A stretch of 64,000 nucleotides of DNA from Sphingomonas hengshuiensis (GCF_000935025.1 NZ_CP010836.1:1798001-1862000), one strand, 5' to 3'; shown: positions 25,467 through 35,664, numbered from the stretch's first letter. The notes: a model not told the origin generated them from the sequence alone. Program-made: numbers and translations.

Positions 25467-26663
25467 ATGGTTTCGAAGCAAACTCAGTCGCTTACCCTAG
25501 TGGCGCTTGCTGGCGCGCTTCTGCTCGCCGGGTGCGGGGGCCCGTCCGACTCGGGACCGCCACAGGGTAATCCGCCGGTTACGGTCGCGACTCCGCTGGT
25601 CGAGAATGTCGTCGATTGGGACGAATTCGCCGGCCGCTTCGAGGCGATCCAGAATGTCGAGGTGCGTCCGCGCGCCACCGGCTATGTCTCGGGCATCCAT
25701 TTCCGCGACGGCGCCTTTGTCCAAAAGGGGCAGTTGCTCTTCACGATCGACGCGCGCCAGGCGCAGGCCGCGCTCGCCCAGGCACAGGCGCAGCTCGTCC
25801 AGGCACAGGCCACGGCGGCTAATGCGCAGACCGAACTCGCCCGGTCGCAGACGCTGGTCAGCCAGCGCGCGGCCAGCCAGGAAGAAGTCGAGACCCGTCT
25901 CGCCGCAGTGCGCACCAGCAATGCCCAGGTCGCCTCGGCTGCCGCCACCGTGCGTGCGCGCCAGCTCGATCTGGGCTTCACGCGCGTCACCGCGCCGATC
26001 AGCGGCCGCATTTCCGAACGCCAGGTCGATGCCGGCAATACGGTGACGGCCGACACCACGATCCTGACGACGATCGTCTCGGTCGACCCGCTGCACTTCG
26101 TGTTCCAGGGTTCGGAGGCGCTGCTGCTCAAATATCAGCGCAACGATTCGGGCGTGCAGCCGGGCGCGCCGGTGCGCGTCAAGCTGAGCGACGAGTCCGA
26201 TTTCGCCCATCCCGGCAAGCTCGATTTCATCGACAATGCGCTCGATTCGGGCGCGGGCACGATCCGCGCCCGCGCGATCATCGACAATCCCGGCGGTTTC
26301 CTGAAGCCGGGCATGTTCGGCACGCTGCGGCTTGAGGCGTCGCGCCCCTATGCCGCGATGCTGGTGCCCGACACTGCGGTGATGGCCGACGCCGCCCGCC
26401 AGCTGGTCTATGTCGTCGACAAGGGCGGCACGCTCGTCGCCAAGCCGGTGCAGACCGGCGCGATGCGTGGAGACCTGCGCGTGATCCGCAGCGGCCTCGA
26501 CCGCGCCGACCGCGTGGTCATCGGCGGTGCGCAGCGCGCGCGTCCGGGCCAGAAGGTGACCGCACAGCCGGGCAAGATCGTCCAGGGTGCCGGCGCGCCG
26601 GTTGCCCCGCCTTCCAGCGGCGCCCCGCCGTCCAGCACCGCTCTCCCCGCGGCCGGCCGCTGA
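25467..26663 (+). CDS. RND efflux periplasmic adaptor lipoprotein (AcrA/MexA-like)
   Basis: A protein of about 398 residues with a lipobox LLLAGC. Domains in order: first lipoyl half with DEFAGRFEAIQNVEVRPRATG, an alpha-hairpin rich in Ala/Gln (ARQAQAALAQAQAQL), second lipoyl half with RVTAPISGRISERQVDAGN, beta-barrel domain, and the membrane-proximal domain. The C-terminal 25 residues are Pro/Ser-rich. ATG 25467 is preferred; an upstream ATG at 25434 has GGAGG immediately adjacent with no spacer. The gene is followed 10 nt later by the RND permease. The cargo cannot be read from the sequence, although the AcrB-like partner points to hydrophobic drugs. Confidence 0.92.
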   Translation: MVSKQTQSLTLVALAGALLLAGCGGPSDSGPPQGNPPVTVATPLVENVVDWDEFAGRFEAIQNVEVRPRATGYVSGIHFRDGAFVQKGQLLFTIDARQAQAALAQAQAQLVQAQATAANAQTELARSQTLVSQRAASQEEVETRLAAVRTSNAQVASAAATVRARQLDLGFTRVTAPISGRISERQVDAGNTVTADTTILTTIVSVDPLHFVFQGSEALLLKYQRNDSGVQPGAPVRVKLSDESDFAHPGKLDFIDNALDSGAGTIRARAIIDNPGGFLKPGMFGTLRLEASRPYAAMLVPDTAVMADAARQLVYVVDKGGTLVAKPVQTGAMRGDLRVIRSGLDRADRVVIGGAQRARPGQKVTAQPGKIVQGAGAPVAPPSSGAPPSSTALPAAGR

Positions 26664-26673
26664 GGACCGCATC

Positions 26674-29600
26674 ATGAACATTTCCGGCTTCTTCATCGAG
26701 CGCCCGATCTTCGCGGGCGTGATCGCGGTGTTCATCACGCTCATCGGCGCATTCTGCTACCCGATGCTCCCGCTGTCGCAATATCCCGACATCGCGCCCC
26801 CGACGATCTCGGTGCAGGCGTCCTATGCCGGCGCTTCGGCTGAGACCATCGCCGAGACCGTGTCCGCGCCGATTGAGCAGGAGATCAACGGCGTCGAGGG
26901 CATGCTCTATATGAGCTCGTCGTCGACCCAGGGCATCGCGACGGTAACTGTGTCCTTCGCGCCCGGCACCAATCTGGATTCGGCGCAGGTGCTGGTCCAG
27001 AACCGCGTGCGGCTCGCGGAGCCGCGGCTGCCCGAACAGGTGCGCCAGATCGGCGTGACGGTGAGCAAGCAGGAATCGGGCTTCCTGATGATTGTGGCGC
27101 TGACGTCGCCCGATGGCAGCCTGGATACCGATTATATCGGCAACTACGCGAACACCGCGATCCGCGATCGGCTGCTGCGGCTCGAGGGCGTGGGCAATAT
27201 CAGCGTGTTCGGCGGCGGCAATTATTCGATGCGCGTCTGGATCGATCCGGACAAGGCTGCCGCGCGCAACCTGACGTCGTCCGAAATCGTCACGGCACTC
27301 CAGGGGCAGAACCAGCAGGTCGCGGGCGGCGCGCTCGGCCAGTCGCCGACGGGGTCGAGCCAGCCTTCGTTCGAAATGGCGGTCGACGTCGAGGGGCGAC
27401 TCAAGACCGCGGACCAGTTCAAGAACATCACGATCAAGTCCGATCCGACCAGCGGCGCAATCACCCGGCTGGGCGATGTCGCGCGGGTCGAACTGGGCAG
27501 CCAGGATTATTCGATCCGCGGTTCCATTGGAGGCGCGCGCGGCATCGCGCTGGCGATCGTCCAGCAGCCGGGGGCGAACTCGCTGTCGGCCGCGGCCGGT
27601 GTGCTCAAGGAAATGGAAACCCTGGCGAAGGATTTCCCGCAGGGCCTCAAATATTCGGTCCCGTACAACCCCACCGAATATGTCTCGGCGTCGGTCGAGG
27701 CGGTGCAGCATTCGCTGATCGAAGCGGTCTTCCTGGTGATGATCGTCGTCCTCGTCTTCCTCCAGACCTGGCGTGCTGCGGTCATCCCGATCCTCGCGAT
27801 CCCGATCGCGCTGGTCGGCACCTTTGCGGTGCAGCTGGCGCTCGGCTATTCGATCAACTCGCTGTCGCTGTTCGCGCTGGTGTTGGCGGTGGGGATCGTC
27901 GTCGACGACGCGATCGTCGTGGTAGAGGCCGTGGAGAAGCATATCCGCGAGGGGCTGTCCCCGCGCGAGGCTGCGCATCGCACGATGAAGGAAGTGTCGG
28001 GCGCGCTGATCGCGATCAGCCTGGTGCTGGTCGCGGTGTTCGTGCCGACGGCAATGGTCTCGGGCATTCCGGGCATCTTCTATCGCCAGTTCGCCGTCAC
28101 GATCGCGGCATCGACGGTGATTTCGCTCATCGTGTCGCTGACGCTGTCGCCGGCAATGGCGGCATTGCTGCTCAAGCCGCATGTCGAGCACAGCGTCGAC
28201 GAGGGCCCGCGCTGGCTGCGCCCGGTGCGCATCGCCGGGCATAAGTTCAACCAGGGCTTCGACTGGCTCTCGGATCGCTACGGCAAGTTCACCGCCCGGG
28301 TGATCCGGATGGGCCTGATCATGATGATCCTCTATGCGGGTCTTCTGGCGCTCACCGGATGGCGGCTGACGGCCACGCCAACGGGCTTTATCCCGGAGCA
28401 GGATCAGGGCTTCCTGATCGGGGTGATCCAGCTGCCGCCGGGCGCGTCGCTGGACCGCACCAGCGCCATCGTCGACAAGGCATGGGCGATCGCGAGCAAG
28501 AACGAGAATGTCGTCGATGGCGTGGCCTTCGCCGGTCTCGACGGCGCGAGCTTCAGCCAGGCGTCCAATTCGGGCGTGGTGTTCCTGAAGTTGCGCGACT
28601 GGTCCGAACGCGGCGCGAAGGCGAGCGCAACCGCGCTGGCCGGGCAGCTTACCGGCGCACTGGCCGGGCAGATCAACGGCGCGAGCATCTTCATGATCTC
28701 GCCCCCGGCGGTCCAGGGGCTGGGCAATGGCAGCGGCTTCGTGATGATGCTCCAGGATCGCTCGGCCAATGCCGGCTATCGCGGGCTGGAGGGCGTGACC
28801 GGCGCGATGATGGGTGCGGCGATGCAGCAGCCCAAGGTCAACCAGGTCTTCTCGCTGTTCAACACCTCGGTTCCGCGCATCCGCGCCGACATCGACCGCG
28901 ACAAGGCGCAGCTTCTGGGCGTCCAGCCCAGCCAGGTGTTCGACGCGATCGGCACCTATATCGGCTCGACCTATGTCAATGACTTCAACCTGCTCGGGCG
29001 CACCTTCCGGGTAACGGCGCAGGCCGAACCCAATGCGCGCAACGACGTCGCCGATGTCGGCAGGCTGCAGGTGCGCTCCAGCAGCGGGCAGATGGTGCCG
29101 ATCTCGTCGGTGGCGACCTTCCACCGCGATTCGGGCGCGGCGCGCGTCGTCCGCTACAATTTGCTGCCCGCAGTCGAGCTGCAGGGACAGGCGGCGCCCG
29201 GCGTATCCTCGGGCGAAGCGCTGGCGACGATGGAGCAGATGGCGGGCCAGGTGCTGCCCCCCGGCTACACCTTCGAATGGACCGGCCTTGCCTATGAGCA
29301 AAAGGCCGCGGGAAGCAGCACGATCATCTTCGTCCTCGCGGTGGTGTTCGTCTTCCTCGTGCTCGCTGCGCAATATGAATCGGTGACGCTGCCGCTGGCA
29401 GTGATCCTGATCGTGCCGATGTGCATCCTGGCCGCGATGCTGGGGGTCAATCTGCGGGGGATGGACAACAACATCCTGACCCAGGTCGGCCTGATCGTGC
29501 TGATCGCACTGGCTGCGAAGAACGCGATCCTGATCGTCGAATTCGCCAAACAGGCGGAGAATGACGGCATGGACCGGTTCGAGGCGGCGGCCCATGCCGC

Positions 29601-29862
29601 GCGCTCGCGACTGCGCCCGATCCTGATGACCAGCTTCGCCTTCCTGTTCGGCGTGATCCCGCTGGCGATCGCCACCGGGCCGGGCCAGGAAATGCGCCAG
29701 TCGCTGGGCACCGCAGTGTCGTTCGGCATGGTGGGGGTCACGGTGTTCGGCCTGATCTTCACGCCGATCTTCTACGTCCTGATGCGCAAGTTCAGCGTCA
29801 AGCGGGTACCGCGCGAGGCGCCGTACGACGCCCCTGACGCCATTTCGGGAGACGCGCAGTGA
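26674..29862 (+). CDS. RND multidrug efflux permease (HAE1 family, AcrB/MexB-like)
   Basis: A 1062-residue inner-membrane pump of normal HAE1 length. It starts MNISGFFIERPIFAGVIAVF, the standard first membrane helix. LPLSQYPDIAPPTISVQASY and AETIAETVSAPIEQEINGVEGMLYMSS are hallmark porter-domain segments. The proton-relay aspartates are in helix 4 (LAVGIVVDDAIVVVEAVEKH). The second half repeats the fold, with LIVLIALAAKNAILIVEFAK containing the relay lysine. It uses proton influx to drive export through the trimeric adaptor and outer-membrane channel encoded beside it. ATG 26674 was chosen as the family start. Confidence 0.95.
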   Translation: MNISGFFIERPIFAGVIAVFITLIGAFCYPMLPLSQYPDIAPPTISVQASYAGASAETIAETVSAPIEQEINGVEGMLYMSSSSTQGIATVTVSFAPGTNLDSAQVLVQNRVRLAEPRLPEQVRQIGVTVSKQESGFLMIVALTSPDGSLDTDYIGNYANTAIRDRLLRLEGVGNISVFGGGNYSMRVWIDPDKAAARNLTSSEIVTALQGQNQQVAGGALGQSPTGSSQPSFEMAVDVEGRLKTADQFKNITIKSDPTSGAITRLGDVARVELGSQDYSIRGSIGGARGIALAIVQQPGANSLSAAAGVLKEMETLAKDFPQGLKYSVPYNPTEYVSASVEAVQHSLIEAVFLVMIVVLVFLQTWRAAVIPILAIPIALVGTFAVQLALGYSINSLSLFALVLAVGIVVDDAIVVVEAVEKHIREGLSPREAAHRTMKEVSGALIAISLVLVAVFVPTAMVSGIPGIFYRQFAVTIAASTVISLIVSLTLSPAMAALLLKPHVEHSVDEGPRWLRPVRIAGHKFNQGFDWLSDRYGKFTARVIRMGLIMMILYAGLLALTGWRLTATPTGFIPEQDQGFLIGVIQLPPGASLDRTSAIVDKAWAIASKNENVVDGVAFAGLDGASFSQASNSGVVFLKLRDWSERGAKASATALAGQLTGALAGQINGASIFMISPPAVQGLGNGSGFVMMLQDRSANAGYRGLEGVTGAMMGAAMQQPKVNQVFSLFNTSVPRIRADIDRDKAQLLGVQPSQVFDAIGTYIGSTYVNDFNLLGRTFRVTAQAEPNARNDVADVGRLQVRSSSGQMVPISSVATFHRDSGAARVVRYNLLPAVELQGQAAPGVSSGEALATMEQMAGQVLPPGYTFEWTGLAYEQKAAGSSTIIFVLAVVFVFLVLAAQYESVTLPLAVILIVPMCILAAMLGVNLRGMDNNILTQVGLIVLIALAAKNAILIVEFAKQAENDGMDRFEAAAHAARSRLRPILMTSFAFLFGVIPLAIATGPGQEMRQSLGTAVSFGMVGVTVFGLIFTPIFYVLMRKFSVKRVPREAPYDAPDAISGDAQ

Positions 29863-31286
29863 AGCGCACGCTGAGCCTTGTATCCGCCTTCGCGCTTTCG
29901 GGCTGCGTCGTCGGCCCTGACTACGTCTCGCCGGCCCCCAATCAGCCGGCGCAGACTCCCTTTGCGAGCGCCGCGGCCCCAGGCTTCGTCGCCCAGGAGC
30001 CGCCTGCAGAATGGTGGCACCTGTACCGCGAGCCGGTGGTCGACCGGCTGGTGCGCGAAGCGCTGGCCGCGAATACCGATCTGCGCGTTGCTGCGGCGAA
30101 CCTGCGCCAGACGCTGGCGGTGCTGCGCGAGACCCGCACGCAGCGGCTGCCCTCCACCACGGTGAGCGCGCAGGGCACCTATGCCCGCACCCCGGGCGCA
30201 TCGCTCGGCATGCCCGACCTGAGTTTCGAGAACGAGACGTACACCGTCGGGCTCGACCTCAGCTATCAGGTTGACCTGTTCGGCGGGATCACCCGTGCGA
30301 TCCAGGCCGGTCGTGCCGATGTCGCGGCGTCGCAGGCAACCTATGACCTCACCCGCGTGACCATCGTCGCCGAGACGATCCGCGCCTATGCCGACGCCTG
30401 TTCCGCCGGGTTGCAGCTCAAGGCGGCGCGCGAGAGCCTCCGCGTGCAGTCGGAGACCTTCGACCTCACCCGCCGGCTGGAACTGGGCGGCAGCGGCACC
30501 GGGCTGGACACCAGCCAGGCGGCATCGACGCTGGAGCAGACCCGCGCCAACATCCCGACCTATGAGGCGTCGCGCAAGTCCGCGCTGTTCCGCCTCGCGG
30601 TGATGACGGGCAAGCCGCCCGCCGATTTCCCCGAGGACGTCGCGCAGTGCGAAACGCCGCCAACGGTCGCACAGGCGATCCCGGTGGGCGATGGCGCATC
30701 GCTGCTGGCGCGCCGCGCCGATGTCCGCAACGCCGAGCGCAAGCTGGCGGCGGCGAGCGCGCGCGTCGGAGTCGCGGTCGCCGATCTCTATCCCAACATC
30801 ACGTTCGGCGCGTCCGTGGGATCGACGGCGCTTGCTCTGGGCGATCTGGGCAAGAGTTCGGCGTTCAAGTTCAGCCTCGGACCGGCGCTGTCGTTCAGCT
30901 TCCCCAATGTCGCGGCCGCACGCGCGCGCGTCGCCCAGGCCGAAGCCGGCGCGGAATCGGCGCTCGCCACCTTTGACGGGACGTGGCTGACCGCGCTCCA
31001 GGATACCGAAACCGCGCTGAGCAATTATAGCTTGCGGGGACAGCGGATAGAGACGCTGCGCCGTGCGCGCGACGAGGGCCAGGAAGCGGCGCGGATCGCA
31101 CGGCTGCGCTATCGCGCCGGTGCCGAGAGTTTCCAGGTCGTGCTGGATGCCGAACGCAACCTCGCGACGGTCGAGGCGACACTTGCCTCGGCGCAGGCGG
31201 ACTTCTCGGATGCGACGGTGACGCTGTTCCTCGCGCTCGGCGGAGGCTGGCAGACGCCGGCCCCGACGCCCGCGGCGGCAGGCTGA
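29859..31286 (+). CDS. Outer-membrane efflux lipoprotein (NodT/OprM-like) of RND system
   Basis: A 475-residue outer-membrane factor. Start is GTG 29859, overlapping the pump stop (GTGA). The lipobox is LSGC, followed by VVGPDYVSP. Two TolC-family repeats are visible (LVREALAANTDLRVAAANLRQT; LARRADVRNAERKLAAASARVGVA). It completes the tripartite pump with the adaptor and permease. It is clearly a different copy from the one at 17453-18850, because the sequences around the repeats differ. Confidence 0.92.
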   Translation: MKRTLSLVSAFALSGCVVGPDYVSPAPNQPAQTPFASAAAPGFVAQEPPAEWWHLYREPVVDRLVREALAANTDLRVAAANLRQTLAVLRETRTQRLPSTTVSAQGTYARTPGASLGMPDLSFENETYTVGLDLSYQVDLFGGITRAIQAGRADVAASQATYDLTRVTIVAETIRAYADACSAGLQLKAARESLRVQSETFDLTRRLELGGSGTGLDTSQAASTLEQTRANIPTYEASRKSALFRLAVMTGKPPADFPEDVAQCETPPTVAQAIPVGDGASLLARRADVRNAERKLAAASARVGVAVADLYPNITFGASVGSTALALGDLGKSSAFKFSLGPALSFSFPNVAAARARVAQAEAGAESALATFDGTWLTALQDTETALSNYSLRGQRIETLRRARDEGQEAARIARLRYRAGAESFQVVLDAERNLATVEATLASAQADFSDATVTLFLALGGGWQTPAPTPAAAG

Positions 31287-31292
31287 ACCGCG

Positions 31293-31553
31293 ATGGACCT
31301 CGACGCGCTGCTCGACCATTATTTCGACGGCGCGGACCCCGATGCGATCGACCCCGCGACGCTTGCCGCGGGCAAGGAGAAGCTGGCGATCGACTTCGGG
31401 GTCGAGCGTGAGCCCGGGCGCCGCTTCGCGCTTTGGGCGCTGATGGAGGCGCTGGGCTTTGCCCCCGTCCCTGCGCTGGCGTTCCCCAAGGACGCCGCAC
31501 TCCGGCGCGCGGCGGAGGAGTATCTGACGGTGGCCTGGCGCATCGATCGCTGA
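31293..31553 (+). CDS. Small hypothetical protein
   Basis: An 86-residue acidic protein (MDLDALLDHYFDGADPDAID, then a basic/aromatic stretch with RRFALWALMEALGFAPVPA and a C-terminal YLTVAWRID). I do not recognise a family. It has no signal peptide or membrane helix. It begins 6 nt after the outer-membrane factor, so it could be the fourth gene of the pump operon. Codon composition matches its neighbours, which supports a real gene, although no good ribosome-binding site is visible. Confidence 0.6.
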   Translation: MDLDALLDHYFDGADPDAIDPATLAAGKEKLAIDFGVEREPGRRFALWALMEALGFAPVPALAFPKDAALRRAAEEYLTVAWRIDR

Positions 31554-31598
31554 GCGGCACCGCCGCCGCGATTTCGCGGGAACCAATCGCGTCCAGGA

Positions 31599-31668
31599 AC
31601 GATATCGCTGCTGCTCCCATCTGGCCCCAGCCAGCGCGCTGGAGTTATGGTTTGTTCAGCGATATCGT
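31599..31668. promoter_or_regulatory. Symmetric repeat cluster upstream of aldehyde oxidoreductase operon
   Basis: ACGATATCGCTG (31599-31610) recurs as its exact inverted copy CAGCGATATCGT (31657-31668), centres 58 bp apart. Each half contains the palindrome CGATATCG. Between them is a second perfect palindrome, CCAGCGCGCTGG (31631-31642). The cluster ends about 100 bp before the paoA-like start. Paired operators for a dimeric regulator, possibly looping, are the simplest reading; a large RNA hairpin is an alternative. Confidence 0.55.
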
Positions 31669-31767
31669 CCCCGACATGGTCCCCATCCCGCCCTTCACCG
31701 TCGCTCCTCGCGCGTCGTGCGATGCGGCCTCGCTGCTGCCCCGGCGACCCACAGGAGTAATTACGCA

Positions 31768-32403
31768 ATGCCCAAGCCCGATGATCTCGAACTCACGCGC
31801 CGGCATGTCCTGGTCGCAGGCGCGGCGTCGGCGGCAGTGGTAGCCGTCCCCGGTGCCGAGGCGCGCGCCCCTCGCCCCCAGCCAAGCCCCGCGACGATGC
31901 CGGTGACCTTCACGGTCAACGGCACCCGCCAGTCGCTGGACCTCGATACCCGCACCACACTGCTCGACGCGCTGCGCGAGCATCTGCACCTGACCGGCAC
32001 CAAAAAGGGGTGCGACCATGGCCAGTGCGGTGCCTGTACCGTGATCGTCGACGGCCAGCGGATCAACAGCTGCCTTAGCCTTGCCGTGATGCACGAGGGC
32101 GACGCGATCACCACGATCGAGGGACTGGGCACGCCCGAGAAGCTGCACCCGATGCAGGCGGCGTTCGTCAAGCATGACGGCTATCAATGCGGCTATTGCA
32201 CGCCGGGGCAGATCTGCTCGGCGGTGTCGGTGCTGGCGGAGATCAAGGCGGGGATACCCAGCCATGTCACCGCCGACCTGACCGGCAAGCCCAAGCCGAC
32301 CAGCGACGAAATCCGCGAGCGGATGAGCGGCAATATCTGCCGCTGCGGCGCCTATTCGAACATCCTCGATGCGATGACCGAAGTCGCCGGAGTACGCGCA
32401 TGA
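31768..32403 (+). CDS. paoA: Aldehyde oxidoreductase [2Fe-2S] subunit (PaoA/YagT-like)
   Basis: A 211-residue iron-sulfur subunit of a xanthine-oxidase-family molybdoenzyme. A Tat signal is present ([24 protein letters not shown]). The plant-type ferredoxin cluster is formed by [12 protein letters not shown] and NSCLSL, and the second cluster by CGYCTPGQ and ICRCGAY. ATG 31768 follows AGGAG at 31753-31757. PaoABC of E. coli is a periplasmic, Tat-exported aldehyde dehydrogenase with molybdenum cytosine dinucleotide; the signal here suggests the same export, with the other subunits riding along. The stop overlaps the next gene by ATGA. Confidence 0.92.
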   Translation: MPKPDDLELTRRHVLVAGAASAAVVAVPGAEARAPRPQPSPATMPVTFTVNGTRQSLDLDTRTTLLDALREHLHLTGTKKGCDHGQCGACTVIVDGQRINSCLSLAVMHEGDAITTIEGLGTPEKLHPMQAAFVKHDGYQCGYCTPGQICSAVSVLAEIKAGIPSHVTADLTGKPKPTSDEIRERMSGNICRCGAYSNILDAMTEVAGVRA

Positions 32404-33352
32404 AGCCCTTCACTTATGAGCGCGCCACGTCGCCTGCGGGCGCGGCAGCGGCGCTGGCGCAAGTCCAGGGGGCGAAGGCCATCGCCGGGGGCACCAATCT
32501 TCTCGACCTGATGAAGCTCCAGATCGAAACGCCGGCGCATCTGGTCGACGTCAACGGGCTGGGCCTCGACACGATCGAGGCCACGTCGGAGGGCGGGCTG
32601 CGGATCGGGGCATTGGCGCGCAATACCGCGCTGGCCGCCGACCGTCGCGTGCGCCGCGACTATGCCGTGCTGTCGCGCGCGTTGCTCGCCGGCGCCAGCG
32701 GACAGCTGCGCAACAAGGCGACGACGGCGGGCAATCTGCTCCAGCGGACGCGCTGCCCCTATTTCTACGACACCAACCAGCCGTGCAACAAACGCAAGCC
32801 GGGCACCGGCTGCGCCGCGATCGGCGGGTATAGCCGCCAGTTGGGCGTGATCGGTACCAGCGATGCGTGCATCGCGACGCACCCGAGCGACATGGCGGTC
32901 GCGATGCGGCTGCTCGACGCGACGGTCGAGACGGTAGCCCCATCGGGCGCGACGCGCGCGATCCCGATCGCCGACTTCCACCGGCTGCCGGGTGATACGC
33001 CGCATATCGAGACGGTGCTCCAGCCGGGCGAACTCATCACGGCGGTCACCTTGCCCAAGCCGCTGGGCGGGCAGCATTTCTACCATAAGGTGCGCGACCG
33101 TGCCTCCTATGCCTTCGCGCTCGTCTCGGTCGCCGCGGTGATCCAGCGCGACGGGTCGGGCCGTGTCGCGGCGGGGGCGTCGCGCACAAGCCGTGGCGCG
33201 TCGAGGCCGCCGATGCGGAGATGCCGCGTGGTGCCAAGGCCGTCACCGCCCGCCTGCTCGACGGCGCCAAGCCGACTCCTGAAAATGCCTTCAAGGTGCC
33301 GCTGGTCGAGCGTTCGCTCGCCGCAGTCATGGCCGAAGCGAGGACCGCATGA
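32400..33352 (+). pseudogene. paoB: Aldehyde oxidoreductase FAD subunit (PaoB/YagS-like), frameshifted
   Basis: The first 260 residues are a normal FAD-binding subunit: [52 protein letters not shown] (extra iron-sulfur-type cysteines as in YagS) and [16 protein letters not shown]. After about residue 257 the frame changes at a run of five G (33173-33177). In the other frame the expected C-terminus continues: [17 protein letters not shown] and ending [15 protein letters not shown], with a stop at 33350-33352 that overlaps the next start as ATGA. One extra G would restore a protein of about 317 residues, the normal length. Read literally, the frame runs on with nonsense sequence to 33467. It is either a real one-base deletion or a homopolymer sequencing error. 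Confidence 0.82.
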
Positions 33353-35547
33353 AGTTCGATTCGCCCGCGGGCACCAATCCGATCGACCAGCTGAAAGTCA
33401 TCGGCAAGCCCGTCGACCGGATCGACGGCAAGCGCAAGACGACGGGCACCGCGCCCTATGCCTATGAACGGCACGACAAGGCGCCCAATGCCGCCTATGG
33501 CGTGATCGTCGGTGCGGGCGTGGCGAAGGGGCGGATCAACGCGATCGATCTGGTCGATGCGCGCGGTGCCCCCGGCGTGCTCGGCATCGTCACTGCCGAG
33601 AATGCGGGCAAGCTCGGCAAGGGCAATATGAACACCGCCAAGCTGCTCGGCGGGCCCGAGATCGAGCATTATCATCAGGCAATCGCGATCGTCGTGGCCG
33701 AAAGCTTCGAACAGGCGCGGGCCGCCGCCGCATTGGTGCGAGTCGACTATGCCCGCGCGCCGGGCCGGTTCGATCTCGCCGCCGAAAAGGGCAAGGCGAC
33801 CAAGCCCGAGGGCGACGATGCCGACAGCGCCGTCGGCGATTTCGCCGCAGCGTTCGCGAGCGCGCCGGTCACGCTCGACGCGACCTACACCACGCCCGAC
33901 CAGAGCCATGCGATGATGGAACCGCATGCGACGATCGCCGCATGGGACGGCGATTCGCTGACGGTATGGACCTCGAACCAGATGATCGCGTGGAGCAAGC
34001 GCGAGCTGGCGACCACGCTTGGCATTCCGCGCGAGAAGGTACGGCTCGATTCGCCATTCATCGGCGGCGGGTTCGGCGGCAAGCTGTTCCTCCGCGCCGA
34101 TGTCGTGATGGCGGCGCTGGCGGCGAAGGAAGTGAAGCGCCCGGTCAAGGTCGCGCTGGCCCGGCCGATGATCGCCAACAACACCACGCACCGCCCCGCC
34201 ACGATCCAGCGCATCCGCATCGGCGCGACGCGCGAGGGCAAGATCACGGCGATCGGGCATGAGAGCTGGTCGGGCGACCTGCCCGGGGGCGGTCCGGAAA
34301 CCGCGGTGCAGCAGACCCGCCTGCTCTACGCCGGCGCCGATCGGATGACACGGACGCGGCTTGCGGTGCTCGATCTGCCCGAGGGCAATGCGATGCGCGC
34401 GCCGGGCGAGGCGCCGGGGATGATGGCGCTCGAGATCGCGATCGACGAGATGGCCGAGAAGCTCGGGATGGACCCGGTCGCTTTCCGCATCGCCAACGAT
34501 ACCCAGGTCGACCCTGAAAAGCCGTCGCGGCCTTTCTCGCAGCGCCAGCTGGTCGAGTGCCTGCAACAGGGCGCCGAACGCTTCGGCTGGAACCGCCGCT
34601 CGGCTCGTCCCGCATCGGTGCGCGACGGGCGCTGGCTGGTCGGGATGGGCGTCGCCGCCGGGTTCCGCAACAGCATGCTGATGAAATCCGCGGCGCGCGT
34701 CCGGCTCGACGCGCGCGGCATCGTGACGGTCGAGACCGACATGACCGATATCGGCACGGGCAGCTACACGATCCTGGCGCAGACCGCGGCGGAGATGATG
34801 GGCGTGGACCTCGATCGCGTCGTGGTCACGCTGGGCGATTCCGATCTGCCGGCCGCTGCCGGTTCGGGTGGGCAATGGGGTGCCGCCAATTCGACCGCGG
34901 GCGTCTATGCCGCCTGCGTCAAGCTGCGCGAGGCGGTTGCGGTCAAGCTCGACCTGGACCCCGCCACCGCCGAGTTCGCCGATGGCCGGGTCCGCGCGGG
35001 CAATCGCAGCGCCAAGCTGGCCAATGCGGCCAAGGACGGCCCGCTGACGGCGGAGGATGCGATCGAATATGGCGATATCGGCAAGCGCTTCCAGCAATCG
35101 ACCTTTGCCGGGCATTTCGTCGAGGCGGCGGTCGATTCCTACACCGGCGTGATCCGCGTCCGGCGGATGCTGGCCGTCTGTGCCGCAGGGCGCATCCTCA
35201 ACCCCAAATCGGCGCGCAGCCAGGTGATCGGCGCGATGACGATGGGCGTCGGCGCGGCGCTGATGGAGGAGCTGGCGGTCGACAAGCGCTTCGGATTCTT
35301 CGTCAATCACGACCTGGCCGGATATGAAGTGCCGGTCCATGCCGACATCCCGCACCAGGAAGTCGTGTTCCTCGATGAAGTCGATCCGACCTCGACCCCG
35401 ATGAAGGCCAAGGGCGTCGGCGAACTGGGGCTCTGCGGGGTCGGCGCGGCGGTTGCCAATGCCGTGTACAACGCGACCGGGGTCCGTGTCCGCGACTATC
35501 CGGTCACGCTCGAAAAGCATCTCGATCGGCTTCCCGCCGTCGCATAA
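33349..35547 (+). CDS. paoC: Aldehyde oxidoreductase molybdenum-binding subunit (PaoC/YagR-like)
   Basis: A 732-residue catalytic subunit. It begins [22 protein letters not shown] and carries typical xanthine-oxidase-family cofactor segments: [47 protein letters not shown] and the active-site Glu in [14 protein letters not shown] near the C-terminus. It oxidises aldehydes, probably aromatic, to acids using water. No signal peptide is seen, as in E. coli PaoC, which is exported with PaoA. No PaoD-type maturation chaperone is encoded next to it, so one is needed elsewhere. If the PaoB frameshift is real, this subunit may lack its electron-transfer partner. Confidence 0.93.
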   Translation: MKFDSPAGTNPIDQLKVIGKPVDRIDGKRKTTGTAPYAYERHDKAPNAAYGVIVGAGVAKGRINAIDLVDARGAPGVLGIVTAENAGKLGKGNMNTAKLLGGPEIEHYHQAIAIVVAESFEQARAAAALVRVDYARAPGRFDLAAEKGKATKPEGDDADSAVGDFAAAFASAPVTLDATYTTPDQSHAMMEPHATIAAWDGDSLTVWTSNQMIAWSKRELATTLGIPREKVRLDSPFIGGGFGGKLFLRADVVMAALAAKEVKRPVKVALARPMIANNTTHRPATIQRIRIGATREGKITAIGHESWSGDLPGGGPETAVQQTRLLYAGADRMTRTRLAVLDLPEGNAMRAPGEAPGMMALEIAIDEMAEKLGMDPVAFRIANDTQVDPEKPSRPFSQRQLVECLQQGAERFGWNRRSARPASVRDGRWLVGMGVAAGFRNSMLMKSAARVRLDARGIVTVETDMTDIGTGSYTILAQTAAEMMGVDLDRVVVTLGDSDLPAAAGSGGQWGAANSTAGVYAACVKLREAVAVKLDLDPATAEFADGRVRAGNRSAKLANAAKDGPLTAEDAIEYGDIGKRFQQSTFAGHFVEAAVDSYTGVIRVRRMLAVCAAGRILNPKSARSQVIGAMTMGVGAALMEELAVDKRFGFFVNHDLAGYEVPVHADIPHQEVVFLDEVDPTSTPMKAKGVGELGLCGVGAAVANAVYNATGVRVRDYPVTLEKHLDRLPAVA

Positions 35548-35664
35548 ACCGCGCGGCGCACCGGCGGTTTCGTCGGTGCGCCGGAGCGCAGCGCGACGTT
35601 GTGCGTTCATCCCCGCGAGGCGCGCATGCCTGCCGCCGACACGTATCTGACAAGGGATATCGAC

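Noticed and set aside
26518..30201. 1227-codon open frame on the minus strand opposite the RND operon
   Set aside because: It is antisense to adaptor, pump and channel genes. The translation is rich in His, Arg, Asp and Gln without motifs, an artefact of the codon bias.
24014..31286. A single regulon for the ABC exporter and the RND pump
   Set aside because: Each has its own TetR gene and different palindromes (GTTCGTTCGAACGAAC versus GTCAAC-AGTC-GTTGAC), so adjacency alone does not support joint control.
33178..33467. Read-through C-terminus of the FAD subunit past the G run
   Set aside because: The sequence becomes Arg/Pro/Ser-rich and overlaps paoC out of frame, while the other frame gives the family C-terminus. 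I treat it as a frameshift, not a real extension.
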